DNA from: Arthrobacter globiformis
Lineage (GTDB): Bacteria; Actinomycetota; Actinomycetes; Actinomycetales; Micrococcaceae
DNA: 64,000 nt
Direction of reading: 5' to 3'
Assembly (NCBI RefSeq): GCF_003261175.1
Contig: NZ_QLNP01000064.1
Location: 62,001-126,000, forward strand
Shown here: positions 45,521-53,874 of the stretch, piece after piece
Layout: every line of letters begins with the position of its first letter
How positions within the stretch are numbered: the stretch's first letter is position 1
Position numbers and translations under genes: made by a program
Notes under the pieces: model-generated
What the model was told of the DNA's origin: nothing
The model's database searches: none
The model's input: the letters and a program-made list of their open reading frames with translations, nothing else

Positions 45521-46408
45521 TCAGAGCTGGGAAAAAGCGGCGACGGCGGGATCCGCGCCGATGCGCGACCCGGCCTCCAGCGCCGTGATTGATTCCACGT
45601 CCGCAGCGGTCAGTCGGATCGCCGCTGCCGCGAGGTTCTCCCGCATGCGGGCGGAGTCCGCTGACTTGGGGATGACGATGTTACCGGCGGCCAGGTGCCA
45701 GGCGAGGACAATCTGCGCCGGAGTAGCCCCGCGGGCCTCGGCAAGGCCGGTGACGGCAGACGTGTCCAGGTCCGCGCCCTGCCCCAGCGGGCTGTAGGCT
45801 TCCACCGCGATTCCGTGCGAGCGGCTCTTGGCAGCGAGCGGGGCCTGCTGGAATGTGGGGTGCAGTTCGAACTGGTTAACCGCCGGAACCACCTCGGCGC
45901 CTGCCAGGACCGTGTCCAAGTGCTCCTCCAGGAAATTCGAAACGCCAATGGCGCGTGCCTCGCCGTTGGCGTAAATCTTTTCCAGTTCTTTCCACGCCTC
46001 CGTGTAGAGGCCCTGTGACGGCACCGGCCAGTGGATCAGGTAGAGGTCAAGGAAGTCCAGCCCGAGGTCCTTCCGGCTGTTCTGGAATGCCTCGTGTGCG
46101 TTGCCCTGCTCGCCGTTGCGCAACTTGGTGGTGATAAAGAGTTCCTGGCGGGGGATCCCGGTGGCGGCAATGGCTGCGCCCACTCCCGCCTCGTTCCGGT
46201 ACGCCGCTGCGGTGTCGATGTGGCGATATCCGGCTTCGAGGGCATCCTCGACAATGCGCTGTGTCTCCTCGGGCGGCACCTGGAACACGCCGAATCCCAA
46301 CTGGGGGATGGAAACACCGTTGTTGAGGACGAGCTGCGGGATCTCCAGCTCCTGCGGGGCGGGGCCCTGCCCGGACGCTCGGGGGGTGGAATCTGGGCTC
46401 TGAGACAT
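45521..46408 (-). CDS. Aldo/keto reductase (2,5-diketo-D-gluconate reductase type)
   Basis: 295 aa. Asp65 and Tyr70 (DTAAAYRNE), Lys95 (ITTKLRNG) and His126 (LIHWPVP) form the catalytic tetrad; IPKSADSARMREN binds cofactor. First gene of the AKR-AKR-SDR operon, with AAGGAG upstream of the ATG, and divergent from an XRE regulator. Confidence 0.94.
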   Translation of the reverse strand: MSQSPDSTPRASGQGPAPQELEIPQLVLNNGVSIPQLGFGVFQVPPEETQRIVEDALEAGYRHIDTAAAYRNEAGVGAAIAATGIPRQELFITTKLRNGEQGNAHEAFQNSRKDLGLDFLDLYLIHWPVPSQGLYTEAWKELEKIYANGEARAIGVSNFLEEHLDTVLAGAEVVPAVNQFELHPTFQQAPLAAKSRSHGIAVEAYSPLGQGADLDTSAVTGLAEARGATPAQIVLAWHLAAGNIVIPKSADSARMRENLAAAAIRLTAADVESITALEAGSRIGADPAVAAFSQL

Positions 46409-46554
46409 GCGAATTCTCCTTGCTGCATCACGGCTGGTTCCTTACGAGCCTATGCATCCGGGGCTCATGAGTCAGTAGCTGTGGCTGTCCCTGTTTTTCC
46501 TAGGATTCCCAGTCCTACCTTCGTTGTAGAAAGCAAGCCCAGGCGACGTGCACA

Positions 46555-47508
46555 ATGGAGTCCATGGGTCAGAGCGTCGAGTTCGGCAAGTTCCTCAAGG
46601 CAATGCGGTCCCGACTGAAACCGGAAGAAGCCGGCATCACGGACGGCGCCGGTGCCAGGCGCGTCCCCGGCCTGCGGCGGGAGGAAATCGCCCGCCTTGC
46701 AGGTGTCAGCACGGACTACTACACCCGGCTGGAGCAGGGCCGGAATATCCACCCGTCGCGGGCAGTGCTGGATTCGGTGGCGAGGGCCCTCAGGCTCGAC
46801 GCCGGAGAGCAGGCCCACATGATGAACCTCATGGAACACTGCGCAGAATCGGCGCGCTCGGCGTTGCCGGTCCAGGCAGTCCGGCCGGCGCTGCGCCAGC
46901 TGCTGGAGGCGGTGGGCGACGTGCCCGCGCTGGTCCTGGGGCGGCGCACAGATGTTCTGGCGGGCAACCGAATGGCCTTCCTGCTGTTCGCGGACTTTCC
47001 GGAGCTGCCGGCAAGCGAGCGGAACCTGACCCGCTGGCTCATCCTCGATCCGCGGGCCCGTGAGCTTTTCCGGGACTGGAAAACCGTGGCGGCAGAGGCT
47101 GCCGGGGCCTTGCGGGTGGATGTGGGGAGGCATCCGAACGACGCCCGGGCCAACCAGCTGGTGGGGGAACTTGCCGTGCACAGCGAGCATTTCCGCCAGT
47201 GGTGGGCGGGCCACCGGGTGGCCACGCGTTCGGCGGGCAGCGTCCGGCTCCATCATCCCGCCGTGGGCGATTTGGAACTGCACTTTGAGAACCTGGTCCT
47301 TCCGAATGACGCCGACCAGGTGCTTCGGGTCTATTCGGCCCCGCAAGGCTCCCCGTCCGCGGATGCGCTCACACTGCTGGGCAGTCTCGGCGCGGGCGCC
47401 GCTGCAGAAAGCACTGTTGAAAGCACGACGCCGAAGGAGGCGGCCGCTTCCATCGCACCGGAGGCGGCGGCCCAGGCCGCAAGTAGGCCGAAGCCCGCCG
47501 TGCCCTGA
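46555..47508 (+). CDS. XRE-family regulator with MmyB-like ligand-binding domain
   Basis: 317 aa. The helix-turn-helix RRVPGLRREEIARLAGVSTDYYTRLEQGRNIHPS is of the actinobacterial MmyB type, and the following ~180 residues (VLAGNRMAFLLFADFPELPASERNLTRWLILDPRARELF) match the PAS-like MmyB fatty-acid-binding domain. Divergent from the AKR-AKR-SDR operon, which it probably controls. A downstream ATG at 46564 is an alternative start. Confidence 0.92.
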   Translation: MESMGQSVEFGKFLKAMRSRLKPEEAGITDGAGARRVPGLRREEIARLAGVSTDYYTRLEQGRNIHPSRAVLDSVARALRLDAGEQAHMMNLMEHCAESARSALPVQAVRPALRQLLEAVGDVPALVLGRRTDVLAGNRMAFLLFADFPELPASERNLTRWLILDPRARELFRDWKTVAAEAAGALRVDVGRHPNDARANQLVGELAVHSEHFRQWWAGHRVATRSAGSVRLHHPAVGDLELHFENLVLPNDADQVLRVYSAPQGSPSADALTLLGSLGAGAAAESTVESTTPKEAAASIAPEAAAQAASRPKPAVP

Positions 47509-47677
47509 GCGGCCGCCCGGCACGCCAGCCCCGGGCCAGGCAACGCCGGATACCTGTACTGATGCCCAGCCGAAGGGCGGGATTCTATTCATTCGCCCAT
47601 TGGGCGGGTGTGGCCCGTTTCATAGCCTTGGAGGAGGAACTTCTACCAGCCCTCCGACCCAAGGATGACATTCAACG

Positions 47678-47869
47678 ATGAAACGCATCGCACTGCTTCG
47701 GGAACGCCAGACACCTTCTGCTTCGACCGGAGCCCACTGCCCGGCGTCGGGAATGTGGGCCCCTGCCGACTCGCCGGACGAGGCCCATGCCTTCTTTGAA
47801 GGGCAGGTATTTCCCGCGTTCCGTGGGATTCCGACAGTGTGGCGCCGGAGAGCAAGCGGCCAGGATTAG
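47678..47869 (+). CDS. Small protein with CPxSGxWxP motif, unknown function
   Basis: 63 aa: a short basic start, then HCPASGMWAP and a C-terminal VFPAFRGIPTVWRRR. The CPxSGxW and F-x-P-A-x-x-G-x-x-x-x-W pattern looks like a compact conserved fold rather than random translation. AAGGA lies 12 nt upstream, a long spacing. A strong terminator begins 4 nt after the stop, which supports an expressed gene. Confidence 0.55.
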   Translation: MKRIALLRERQTPSASTGAHCPASGMWAPADSPDEAHAFFEGQVFPAFRGIPTVWRRRASGQD

Positions 47870-47872
47870 GCA

Positions 47873-47915
47873 AGTACTGCGGCGCCGGCTGAACCTCAGC
47901 CGGCGCCGCAGTACT
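47873..47915. terminator. Bidirectional terminator
   Basis: A 20-bp perfect stem with an ACC loop (arms 47873-47892 and 47896-47915), between the small gene above and the convergent dodecin gene. Confidence 0.92.
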
Positions 47916-47952
47916 GGTTCCGCTACGCCCGGTGAAACCGGGTATTGCTATG

Positions 47953-48165
47953 TCAGTCCCGCTCCAGGCGGAACCCGAGCTTGAGGGTGACCTGCCAGTC
48001 CGCCACTTGACCGTTCTCCAGGTGGCCGCGGACCTCCTTGACTTCGAACCAGTCCAGGTTGCGCAACGTCTTCGCGGCGTCGGAAATGCCGTTACGGACG
48101 GCCGCGTCGATGCCTTCGGTCGAGGTTCCGACAATTTCAGAAATGCTGTAGGTGTTATTAGACAA
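47953..48165 (-). CDS. Dodecin (flavin-binding dodecameric protein)
   Basis: 70 aa, the usual length. YSISEIVGTSTEGIDAAVRNGISDAAKTLRNLDWFEVKEVRGHLENG matches the family; Trp39 is the residue that stacks on the flavin isoalloxazine ring. Dodecins buffer free flavins or CoA-type ligands. Monocistronic. Confidence 0.95.
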   Translation of the reverse strand: MSNNTYSISEIVGTSTEGIDAAVRNGISDAAKTLRNLDWFEVKEVRGHLENGQVADWQVTLKLGFRLERD

Positions 48166-48262
48166 CTTCGCTCCTCGTGATCGCCATCGATACCCGGCTG
48201 CGGGCCGTTCCTGCAGAGTATCGGACGCGGCGCCCGGGGACTAGGCTTCGCGTTGACTCATG

Positions 48263-49590
48263 GAAGATGCCCGCGTAGGGGTATTCGAAGAATCATTTGA
48301 GAATGCCCGCGAAGCGGCGTGTCCGCCGGGGTGGTGTTTGCCGCTTCGGCATTGTGAGCCATGGAGCTTTCGATGAGTGAACGCAGGGCTGTCACGAAGG
48401 TCATCGCCACCCGCTATGCCCGGGCCGACCGGGCCGGGAAGAAGCAGATTCTCGATGAGCTGTGCGCGACGACGGGATGGCACCGCGATCACGCCCGCAA
48501 GGCGCTGCGGCAGGCGCTGGTACTGAAACCGGTGCGGGCCAGGGAGCCACGGCCGCCGCTGTACGGGGACGCAGTGGTCGAGGCCTTGCGGTTCTGTTGG
48601 GCGGTCCAGGGAACGCCCTGCGGCCGGCTCCTGGCGGCGGCGCTGCCGGACCTGGTACCGCGCCTGCGACGGTTCAACGAACTCCGCATCGATGCCGCCA
48701 CGGCCGCGCAACTGCTGAAAATTTCGCCGGCGACCATCGACCGCAGACTCAAAGCCGACCGGGCGAAACTCGAGCCCCGCGGCCGGTCCCACACCAAGCC
48801 CGGAACGCTGCTGAAGGACTCCATTCCGGTCCGGACCTGGGCCGAGTGGGACGACGCGGTGCCCGGATTCGTCGAGATCGATCTGGTTGGGCACGAGGGC
48901 GGCAACAACCAGGGCGAGTTCTGCTTCACCCTTGATATCACTGACATCGCGACCGGCTGGACCGAAACCCGGTCGGTGCGGAACAAGGCCCAGAAATGGG
49001 TTTTCGCGGCCATCAAGGACGCCACGGCCGCGTTCCCGTTCCCGATCCGGGGGATCGATTCGGACAACGGCTCGGAGTTCATCAACTGGGAGCTCTACCG
49101 CTGGTGCGAGCACGAAAAACTGACCTTCACCCGGTCCCGGTCCGGGAACAAGAACGACGGCGCGCACGTCGAGCAGAAGAACTGGCACGTCGTCCGGCAG
49201 ACCGCCGGTTACCACCGCTACGACACACCCGGTGAGCTGGAACTGCTGAACCGGATCTGGGAGCTCCAGCGGCTGCTGACCAACCACTTCGGACCCCAGC
49301 AAAAACTCCTCACCAAAACCCGGACCGGCGCGAAGATCACCAAGACCTACGACGCGCCCGCCACCCCGTACCAGCGGGTTCTGGCCGACACCGGCACGGT
49401 CACTAAAGCCACCAAGGCTCGTCTGAAACGCGAAAACCGGCCACTGAACCCGGCCGCCATCCAACGCCAGATCCAGGCCCTCTGCAGAGAGCTCCTGACC
49501 CTGACCACCGCAAAACAAGGCGCCAGGAAGCAGCCCGTCATCCGGGCAAAATCAGATGATTCCACGAATCAACCCAGGCGGGCATCTTGA
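48263..49590 (+). mobile_element. Insertion sequence with ~45-bp imperfect terminal inverted repeats
   Basis: Length about 1.33 kb with one transposase. The left end GAAGATGCCCGC and, on the other strand, the right end TCAAGATGCCCGC continue with matching blocks (GG, ATTCG, GAATCAT, TGA, TGCCCG) over about 45 bp. CATG directly flanks both ends (48259-48262 and 49591-49594), a likely 4-bp target duplication, itself palindromic. The right end interrupts the GntR gene's stop codon. Confidence 0.85.
48361..49590 (+). CDS. DDE (rve-domain) transposase, IS1202/ISNCY-like
   Basis: 409 aa. N-terminal HTH-type region (ATTGWHRDHARKALRQAL and KISPATIDRRLK), then the RNase-H-like integrase core with acidic triad Asp in EIDLVGHEGG, Asp in GIDSDNGSEF and Glu in HVEQKNW. 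Family naming is tentative. The stop codon is formed by the last three bases of the element. The gene is intact, so the element may still be active. Confidence 0.9.
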   Translation: MELSMSERRAVTKVIATRYARADRAGKKQILDELCATTGWHRDHARKALRQALVLKPVRAREPRPPLYGDAVVEALRFCWAVQGTPCGRLLAAALPDLVPRLRRFNELRIDAATAAQLLKISPATIDRRLKADRAKLEPRGRSHTKPGTLLKDSIPVRTWAEWDDAVPGFVEIDLVGHEGGNNQGEFCFTLDITDIATGWTETRSVRNKAQKWVFAAIKDATAAFPFPIRGIDSDNGSEFINWELYRWCEHEKLTFTRSRSGNKNDGAHVEQKNWHVVRQTAGYHRYDTPGELELLNRIWELQRLLTNHFGPQQKLLTKTRTGAKITKTYDAPATPYQRVLADTGTVTKATKARLKRENRPLNPAAIQRQIQALCRELLTLTTAKQGARKQPVIRAKSDDSTNQPRRAS

Positions 49591-50303
49591 CATGATTCCT
49601 CGGGGGCTTCCAGCACGTAGCTTCTGAGGTCGCTGAGGGTCTGCTGCATGTGGGCGTCCATGGCATCGCGTGCCTGCTGTGGATCACGGGCGGCCAGAGC
49701 CTCGTAGATGTTCTGGTGGTGCCCGATCGCATGCTCCTGAATATCCTGCACCTTCGAGGTTTCGGTCCGTCCCTTTTCGAGAACGCGGTGCAGGGGTTCG
49801 AAGACGACGGCCACAAAGACGTTTTCAGACGCCTGCAGTATCTGGTCATGGAAAGCCAGGTCGGCGGCAACAAAACGCGCCACGTCATTGTTCTGGTGGG
49901 CCTTCCGCATGTCCGCCACGCAGCCCCGAAGGCCTTCAAGCTCGGCATCGGTAATGCGCTGTGCCGCGAGCTCGCAGGCACCCGTTTCCAGCATCCGGCG
50001 CAACTCGATCAGCTGGACCGCCGCGGCCGGGCCGTTCTGCCCCTCGGAAGTGGCTCGCAGCACTGCCTCGAGAGACGACCACCGGTTCAGGGGGTTCACG
50101 AACGTGCCGCGGCCCCGTTCCACGCTCAGGATGCGTTGCGCCTCGAGGGTCTTCATCGCCTCCCGCACTGTCATGCGGCTGACGTCGTGCCGCGCGCTGA
50201 GTTCCAGTTCCCCCGGCACGCTGCTGCCCGGTGGAAACTCGCCGGAGATGATGCGGTCAAGGAGTTCGTCGGCGACGACGCCCACCAATGATTTGCGTGC
50301 CAT
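49569..50303 (-). CDS. GntR-family regulator, FCD subfamily, with IS-derived C-terminus
   Basis: 244 aa. The winged helix is at 1-70 (LSARHDVSRMTVREAMKTLEAQRILSVERGRGTFV) and the FCD helical domain follows, with metal/ligand residues in AFHDQILQAS and AIGHHQNIYEAL. The last seven residues (CQDARLG) are encoded across and inside the IS right end. Before insertion the frame would have ended in TCA-TGA, giving about 237 aa, so the protein is probably still functional. Divergent from the DUF1537 operon. Confidence 0.92.
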   Translation of the reverse strand: MARKSLVGVVADELLDRIISGEFPPGSSVPGELELSARHDVSRMTVREAMKTLEAQRILSVERGRGTFVNPLNRWSSLEAVLRATSEGQNGPAAAVQLIELRRMLETGACELAAQRITDAELEGLRGCVADMRKAHQNNDVARFVAADLAFHDQILQASENVFVAVVFEPLHRVLEKGRTETSKVQDIQEHAIGHHQNIYEALAARDPQQARDAMDAHMQQTLSDLRSYVLEAPEESCQDARLG

Positions 50304-50397
50304 TTCTTCCGTTCAGCGTCTATGGCCTTCCAGCCGGGGTACCTGCAAAGTGTACTTGCACACGAGCTGTGCGTTATGCCACACTAGCACCAAACAC

Positions 50398-50414
50398 CAG
50401 ATGTCTGACATCTG
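50398..50414. promoter_or_regulatory. GntR/FCD operator
   Basis: CAGATGTCTGACATCTG is a perfect 17-bp palindrome (8-bp arms, one central base) lying between the regulator and the DUF1537 gene. The TGTcTGACA core fits the GT-N(2-3)-AC spacing of GntR/FCD sites. The position 41 bp before the kinase start suggests repression of that operon. Confidence 0.75.
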
Positions 50415-50454
50415 ACAATGATCACAAGACAGTTTCGACACAACGGAGTGCACA

Positions 50455-51930
50455 GTGCCCCTCGAATCCGACGTTCTGGCCGCCTTTCCCGCCGAACTCC
50501 AGATCCCTTCCCGGCAGGTGGCCAACGCTGTGGCGGCCACGGCTGCCACGTCCCCGCGCGTCCTCGTCGTGCTCGACGACGATCCCACCGGCACGCAGTC
50601 GGTGGCGGATCTTCCTGTGCTCACCAGCTGGGAAGTGGAGGACTTCCGGTGGGCTCTCCATCAGGGTAAGCCAGCCGTTTACGTGCTGACGAACACCCGC
50701 AGCCTTGACCCGGCAGAAGCGGCTGAACGCAATGAAGAAGTGGTGCGCAACGCCCTCGCCGCTGCCCGGAACGGCGAAGGCGAGGTAAAGCTCGGTTTCG
50801 TGAGCCGCAGCGACTCGACCCTCCGCGGACACTTCCCCCTGGAACCTGACGTCATTGCCGCGACGGTGGCAGCCGAAAGCGGTGACTCAACGGACGGCGT
50901 CGTGATGGTTCCGGCATTTCCCGACGCCGGCCGCATCACCATTGGCGGCGTGCACTACACACGTGGCCCGGAGGCCGGCGAGCTGGTCCCCGTTGCCGAG
51001 ACCGAATTCGCCAAGGACGCCACCTTCGGCTTTGCCAATTCCGAGATGGCCAAGTACGTGGAAGAGAAGTCGCAGGGGCGGTTTGCCGCGGACTCCGTGA
51101 TCGTGCTGGACCTGAACATCATCCGCGCCGGTTCCGCCACCGGGCAGGCTGAGGTGTCGGCCAAGGCAATCGCAGACGCGATCGAACCCGCCACGCAGTC
51201 CACGCCCATCGTGGTGGACATCGTCACGGAAAACGACATGCGTGCCCTGGCGCTGGGCCTGGAGGAGGCTGAACGCCGCGGCAAGAAGCTGCTGTACCGG
51301 GTTGGCCCGCCGTTCATGCGCGCCCGGATCGGCCAGGACATCAGGCCTGAACTCAGCGGCGAGGAAGCGTACGCGGGCAACACCCCGTCCGAAGCCGGCG
51401 GCCTGGTCGTCGTCGGCTCCCACGTGGGCGTGACCACCCGGCAGCTCAAGGTGCTCACGGACCGGCACAGCAGCGCGCGCATTGTGGAGATCGACGTTGA
51501 AAAGCTCCTTAGCGAGGAGGCAGCCGCGTACCTCGACCAGACGGTGGACACGGTCGTGGAGGCCCTGCGCGGCGGTGACGTCATTGTCCACACCAGCCGC
51601 CTGCTCATCAAGACCGATGACCCGGCCGAAAGCCTGCGGATCGCGCGCACCGTGTCCGCCGCCGTCGTCGCCGTGGTGAACCGGACGCTGAAGACCTTCC
51701 CGCCGCGGTTTGTCATCGCCAAGGGCGGCATCACATCGTCGGATGTTGCCGCGCACGGGCTGGAGATCCGGCATGCGATCGTCCGCGGGCCTATGCTGCC
51801 CGGCATCGTGAGCCTGTGGGAGCCGGTTGACGGCCCTGCCAAGGGGATCCCGTACATCGTTTTTGCCGGCAACGTCGGCGATGACGAGTCACTCGCCCAG
51901 GTCACCAGCAAGCTCAGCAACACTTTCTAA
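50455..51930 (+). CDS. DUF1537 four-carbon acid sugar kinase family protein
   Basis: 491 aa. N-terminal acid-binding domain (VLVVLDDDPTGTQSVADLPVLTSW, SRSDSTLRGHFP) and a C-terminal nucleotide-binding domain (GGLVVVGSHVGVTTRQL, FVIAKGGITSSDVA, LPGIVSLW). Characterised members (OtnK, LtnK, DtnK) phosphorylate 3-oxo-tetronates or threonates. The GTG start has CGGAG 6 nt upstream. First gene of the operon with a 3-hydroxyacid dehydrogenase and a class II aldolase. Confidence 0.93.
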   Translation: MPLESDVLAAFPAELQIPSRQVANAVAATAATSPRVLVVLDDDPTGTQSVADLPVLTSWEVEDFRWALHQGKPAVYVLTNTRSLDPAEAAERNEEVVRNALAAARNGEGEVKLGFVSRSDSTLRGHFPLEPDVIAATVAAESGDSTDGVVMVPAFPDAGRITIGGVHYTRGPEAGELVPVAETEFAKDATFGFANSEMAKYVEEKSQGRFAADSVIVLDLNIIRAGSATGQAEVSAKAIADAIEPATQSTPIVVDIVTENDMRALALGLEEAERRGKKLLYRVGPPFMRARIGQDIRPELSGEEAYAGNTPSEAGGLVVVGSHVGVTTRQLKVLTDRHSSARIVEIDVEKLLSEEAAAYLDQTVDTVVEALRGGDVIVHTSRLLIKTDDPAESLRIARTVSAAVVAVVNRTLKTFPPRFVIAKGGITSSDVAAHGLEIRHAIVRGPMLPGIVSLWEPVDGPAKGIPYIVFAGNVGDDESLAQVTSKLSNTF

Positions 51931-51952
51931 TCCCACTTTCCTGGAGAACACC

Positions 51953-52861
51953 ATGACCTCGAATTACACAGTCACCGTCCTCGGACTGGGCGCCATGGGA
52001 CTGCCCATGGCTACCCGCCTCGCCAGCCAGCTGACCGTCCACGGCTTCGACATCGCCGAACCGCGCCTGCGCCTCGCCGAGGAATCCGGCGTGAAGACCT
52101 TCGCTTCCGCCCGGGATGCGGCCCAGGATACCGACGCCCTGCTGCTCGCCGTGCGCAACAGCGAACAACTCGACGACGTCCTGTTCGGCGGGAACGGCGT
52201 GGCCTCGGTGCTGAAGCCGGGTGCCGTCGTCATCCTGACCAGCACCGTGGGCACGGAGGCCATCCCGTCCACCGTCGCCCGCCTGGCCGAGTTCGGCGTC
52301 GGGCTCGTGGACGCCCCGCTGTCCGGCGGCCCCAAGCGCGCCGGCGAGGGCGACCTGCTGATCGTCGTCGGAGCCGAACCCGCTGCGCGGGAATCGGCGC
52401 GGCCGGTCTTGGAGCTGCTCGCCTCCACCCTGACTGTGGTCGGCGACAAGCCCGGTGACGGGCAGGCGCTGAAGACCGTCAACCAGCTGCTGTGCGGCAT
52501 CCACATCGCGGCGGCCGCGGAGGCCATGGCGCTGGCCGACGCGCTGGGCCTGGACCAGGCGAAGACCCTCGCCGCCCTTGAGGCCGGGGCCGCCGGCTCC
52601 TTCATGCTCTCCAACCGCGGCCCGCGCATCCTGGAGGCCTACACCGAGGAAGGCGCCGAGGTGCTAAGCCGCCTGGACATCTTCGTCAAGGACATGGGCA
52701 TCGTGGGCAAGGCCACGCGCAGTGCTGGCCTGGCGACGCCCGTCGCCGCCGCCGCCGAGCAGCTGTACCTGTTGGGCCAGGCCCACGGGCTGGCCGCTGC
52801 CGATGACTCCGCCGTCATCAAGGTGGTTGCCCCCACCAAGCGCACCTCCGGGGAAGGCTGA
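51953..52861 (+). CDS. 3-hydroxyacid dehydrogenase (6-phosphogluconate dehydrogenase-like; LtnD-type)
   Basis: 302 aa. NAD-binding VLGLGAMGLPMATRLA near residues 8-22, substrate loop DAPLSGGPKRAGEGDL, and the catalytic Lys in TVNQLLCGIHIAAAAEAM-type helix context with a downstream FVKDMGIVGKA. Likely oxidises a tetronate at C2 or C3 to the oxo-acid for the kinase upstream. It overlaps the next gene by TGATG. Confidence 0.9.
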   Translation: MTSNYTVTVLGLGAMGLPMATRLASQLTVHGFDIAEPRLRLAEESGVKTFASARDAAQDTDALLLAVRNSEQLDDVLFGGNGVASVLKPGAVVILTSTVGTEAIPSTVARLAEFGVGLVDAPLSGGPKRAGEGDLLIVVGAEPAARESARPVLELLASTLTVVGDKPGDGQALKTVNQLLCGIHIAAAAEAMALADALGLDQAKTLAALEAGAAGSFMLSNRGPRILEAYTEEGAEVLSRLDIFVKDMGIVGKATRSAGLATPVAAAAEQLYLLGQAHGLAAADDSAVIKVVAPTKRTSGEG

Positions 52862-53730
52862 TGCGGGCACAGCTCGACGATCTGGTGGTCTCCGCCCTCA
52901 AACGGGGGTCGGCCGTGCCGGCGTTCACCTGCTACGACTTCACCACGGCCCTGGCCGTGGTGAGCGCCGCGGAGGAAGCAAGGCGCGGTGTCATCCTGCT
53001 GGTTGCACCCAAGACCGCCGCCACAGGCAACGGGCTAAGGCTGATCTCGGCGCTCCGGGGCCTGGCGGACGCCGCGTCCGTGCCGGTTGCCGTGCAGCTC
53101 GACCACGCCGCAGACCTCGATGTCATCACTGCCGCCGTCGCCGCGGGCGCGGACTCTGTCCTGGCCGACGGCTCAGCCCTGCCGTACGAAGAGAACATCG
53201 GGTTGGTGTGTGCAGTGCGGTCCGCGCTCGAGGCCCAGGGTCATGCCGGCGTGGTCCTGGAAGCTGAACTGGGCGGCCTGGCCGGTGACGAGGACAAGGC
53301 GTTCGGCGCGGAAGGCGACGGGGCGGGCAACGAGGTTGCCGGGCTCACCGACTCCGCCCAGGTGGAGGACTTCGTGGCACGGACAGGCGCGCAGCTGCTC
53401 GCCGTGGCCGTGGGCAACGTCCACGGAAAGTACAGGGGCGAGCCGCGCCTGCGCTGGGATGTCCTGCAGGACATCGCCGTGCGGACGCACATCCCGCTGG
53501 TGCTCCATGGTGCCTCGGGCATTCCGGCGGATGAACTGGCCAAAGCCCCGGCCATGAATGTGGGCAAGGTCAACTTCAACACTGAACTCCGCACCGGCGT
53601 CCTCGCCACGCTCGAGGAGCAGATTCCCGCGCACCGGGCCGACGGCGAGAACCTGCAGGGGCTACTCACCCGCTGGAACGCCGCCGCGAAGGACTTTGGC
53701 GCGAGCACACTGGCGATCCTTAGCCGCTGA
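52861..53730 (+). CDS. Class II (fructose-bisphosphate-type) aldolase
   Basis: 289 aa. Zinc-binding His residues: His82 (LDHAAD), His188 (GNVHGKY) and His216 (LHGASGI); Glu in LEAELGG and the C-terminal VNFNTELRTG also fit the FbaA/KbaY family. Probably cleaves or rearranges the phosphorylated oxo-acid made by the two upstream genes. Known tetronate operons more often carry an OtnC-type aldolase/adducin protein here, so the reaction may differ. Confidence 0.88.
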   Translation: MRAQLDDLVVSALKRGSAVPAFTCYDFTTALAVVSAAEEARRGVILLVAPKTAATGNGLRLISALRGLADAASVPVAVQLDHAADLDVITAAVAAGADSVLADGSALPYEENIGLVCAVRSALEAQGHAGVVLEAELGGLAGDEDKAFGAEGDGAGNEVAGLTDSAQVEDFVARTGAQLLAVAVGNVHGKYRGEPRLRWDVLQDIAVRTHIPLVLHGASGIPADELAKAPAMNVGKVNFNTELRTGVLATLEEQIPAHRADGENLQGLLTRWNAAAKDFGASTLAILSR

Positions 53731-53732
53731 CG

Positions 53733-53798
53733 GGAGTTCTTGTCCGCGTATCGCGACTTCGGGAGCCCTTTGGCGGCCAATATGTGGACAAAAACTCC
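53733..53798. other. Weak inverted repeat after the aldolase gene
   Basis: GGAGTTCTTGTCCGC (53733-53747) is inverted with two mismatches at 53784-53798 and separated by 36 nt. It could terminate the operon, but the loop is long. Confidence 0.35.
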
Positions 53799-53874
53799 AG
53801 ACCTCACATAAAGGGCAAGTTGGCGCACAATGGAAACTACAACGACGTAAGCGAGTTCCAGTGGTGGGGGCGCC

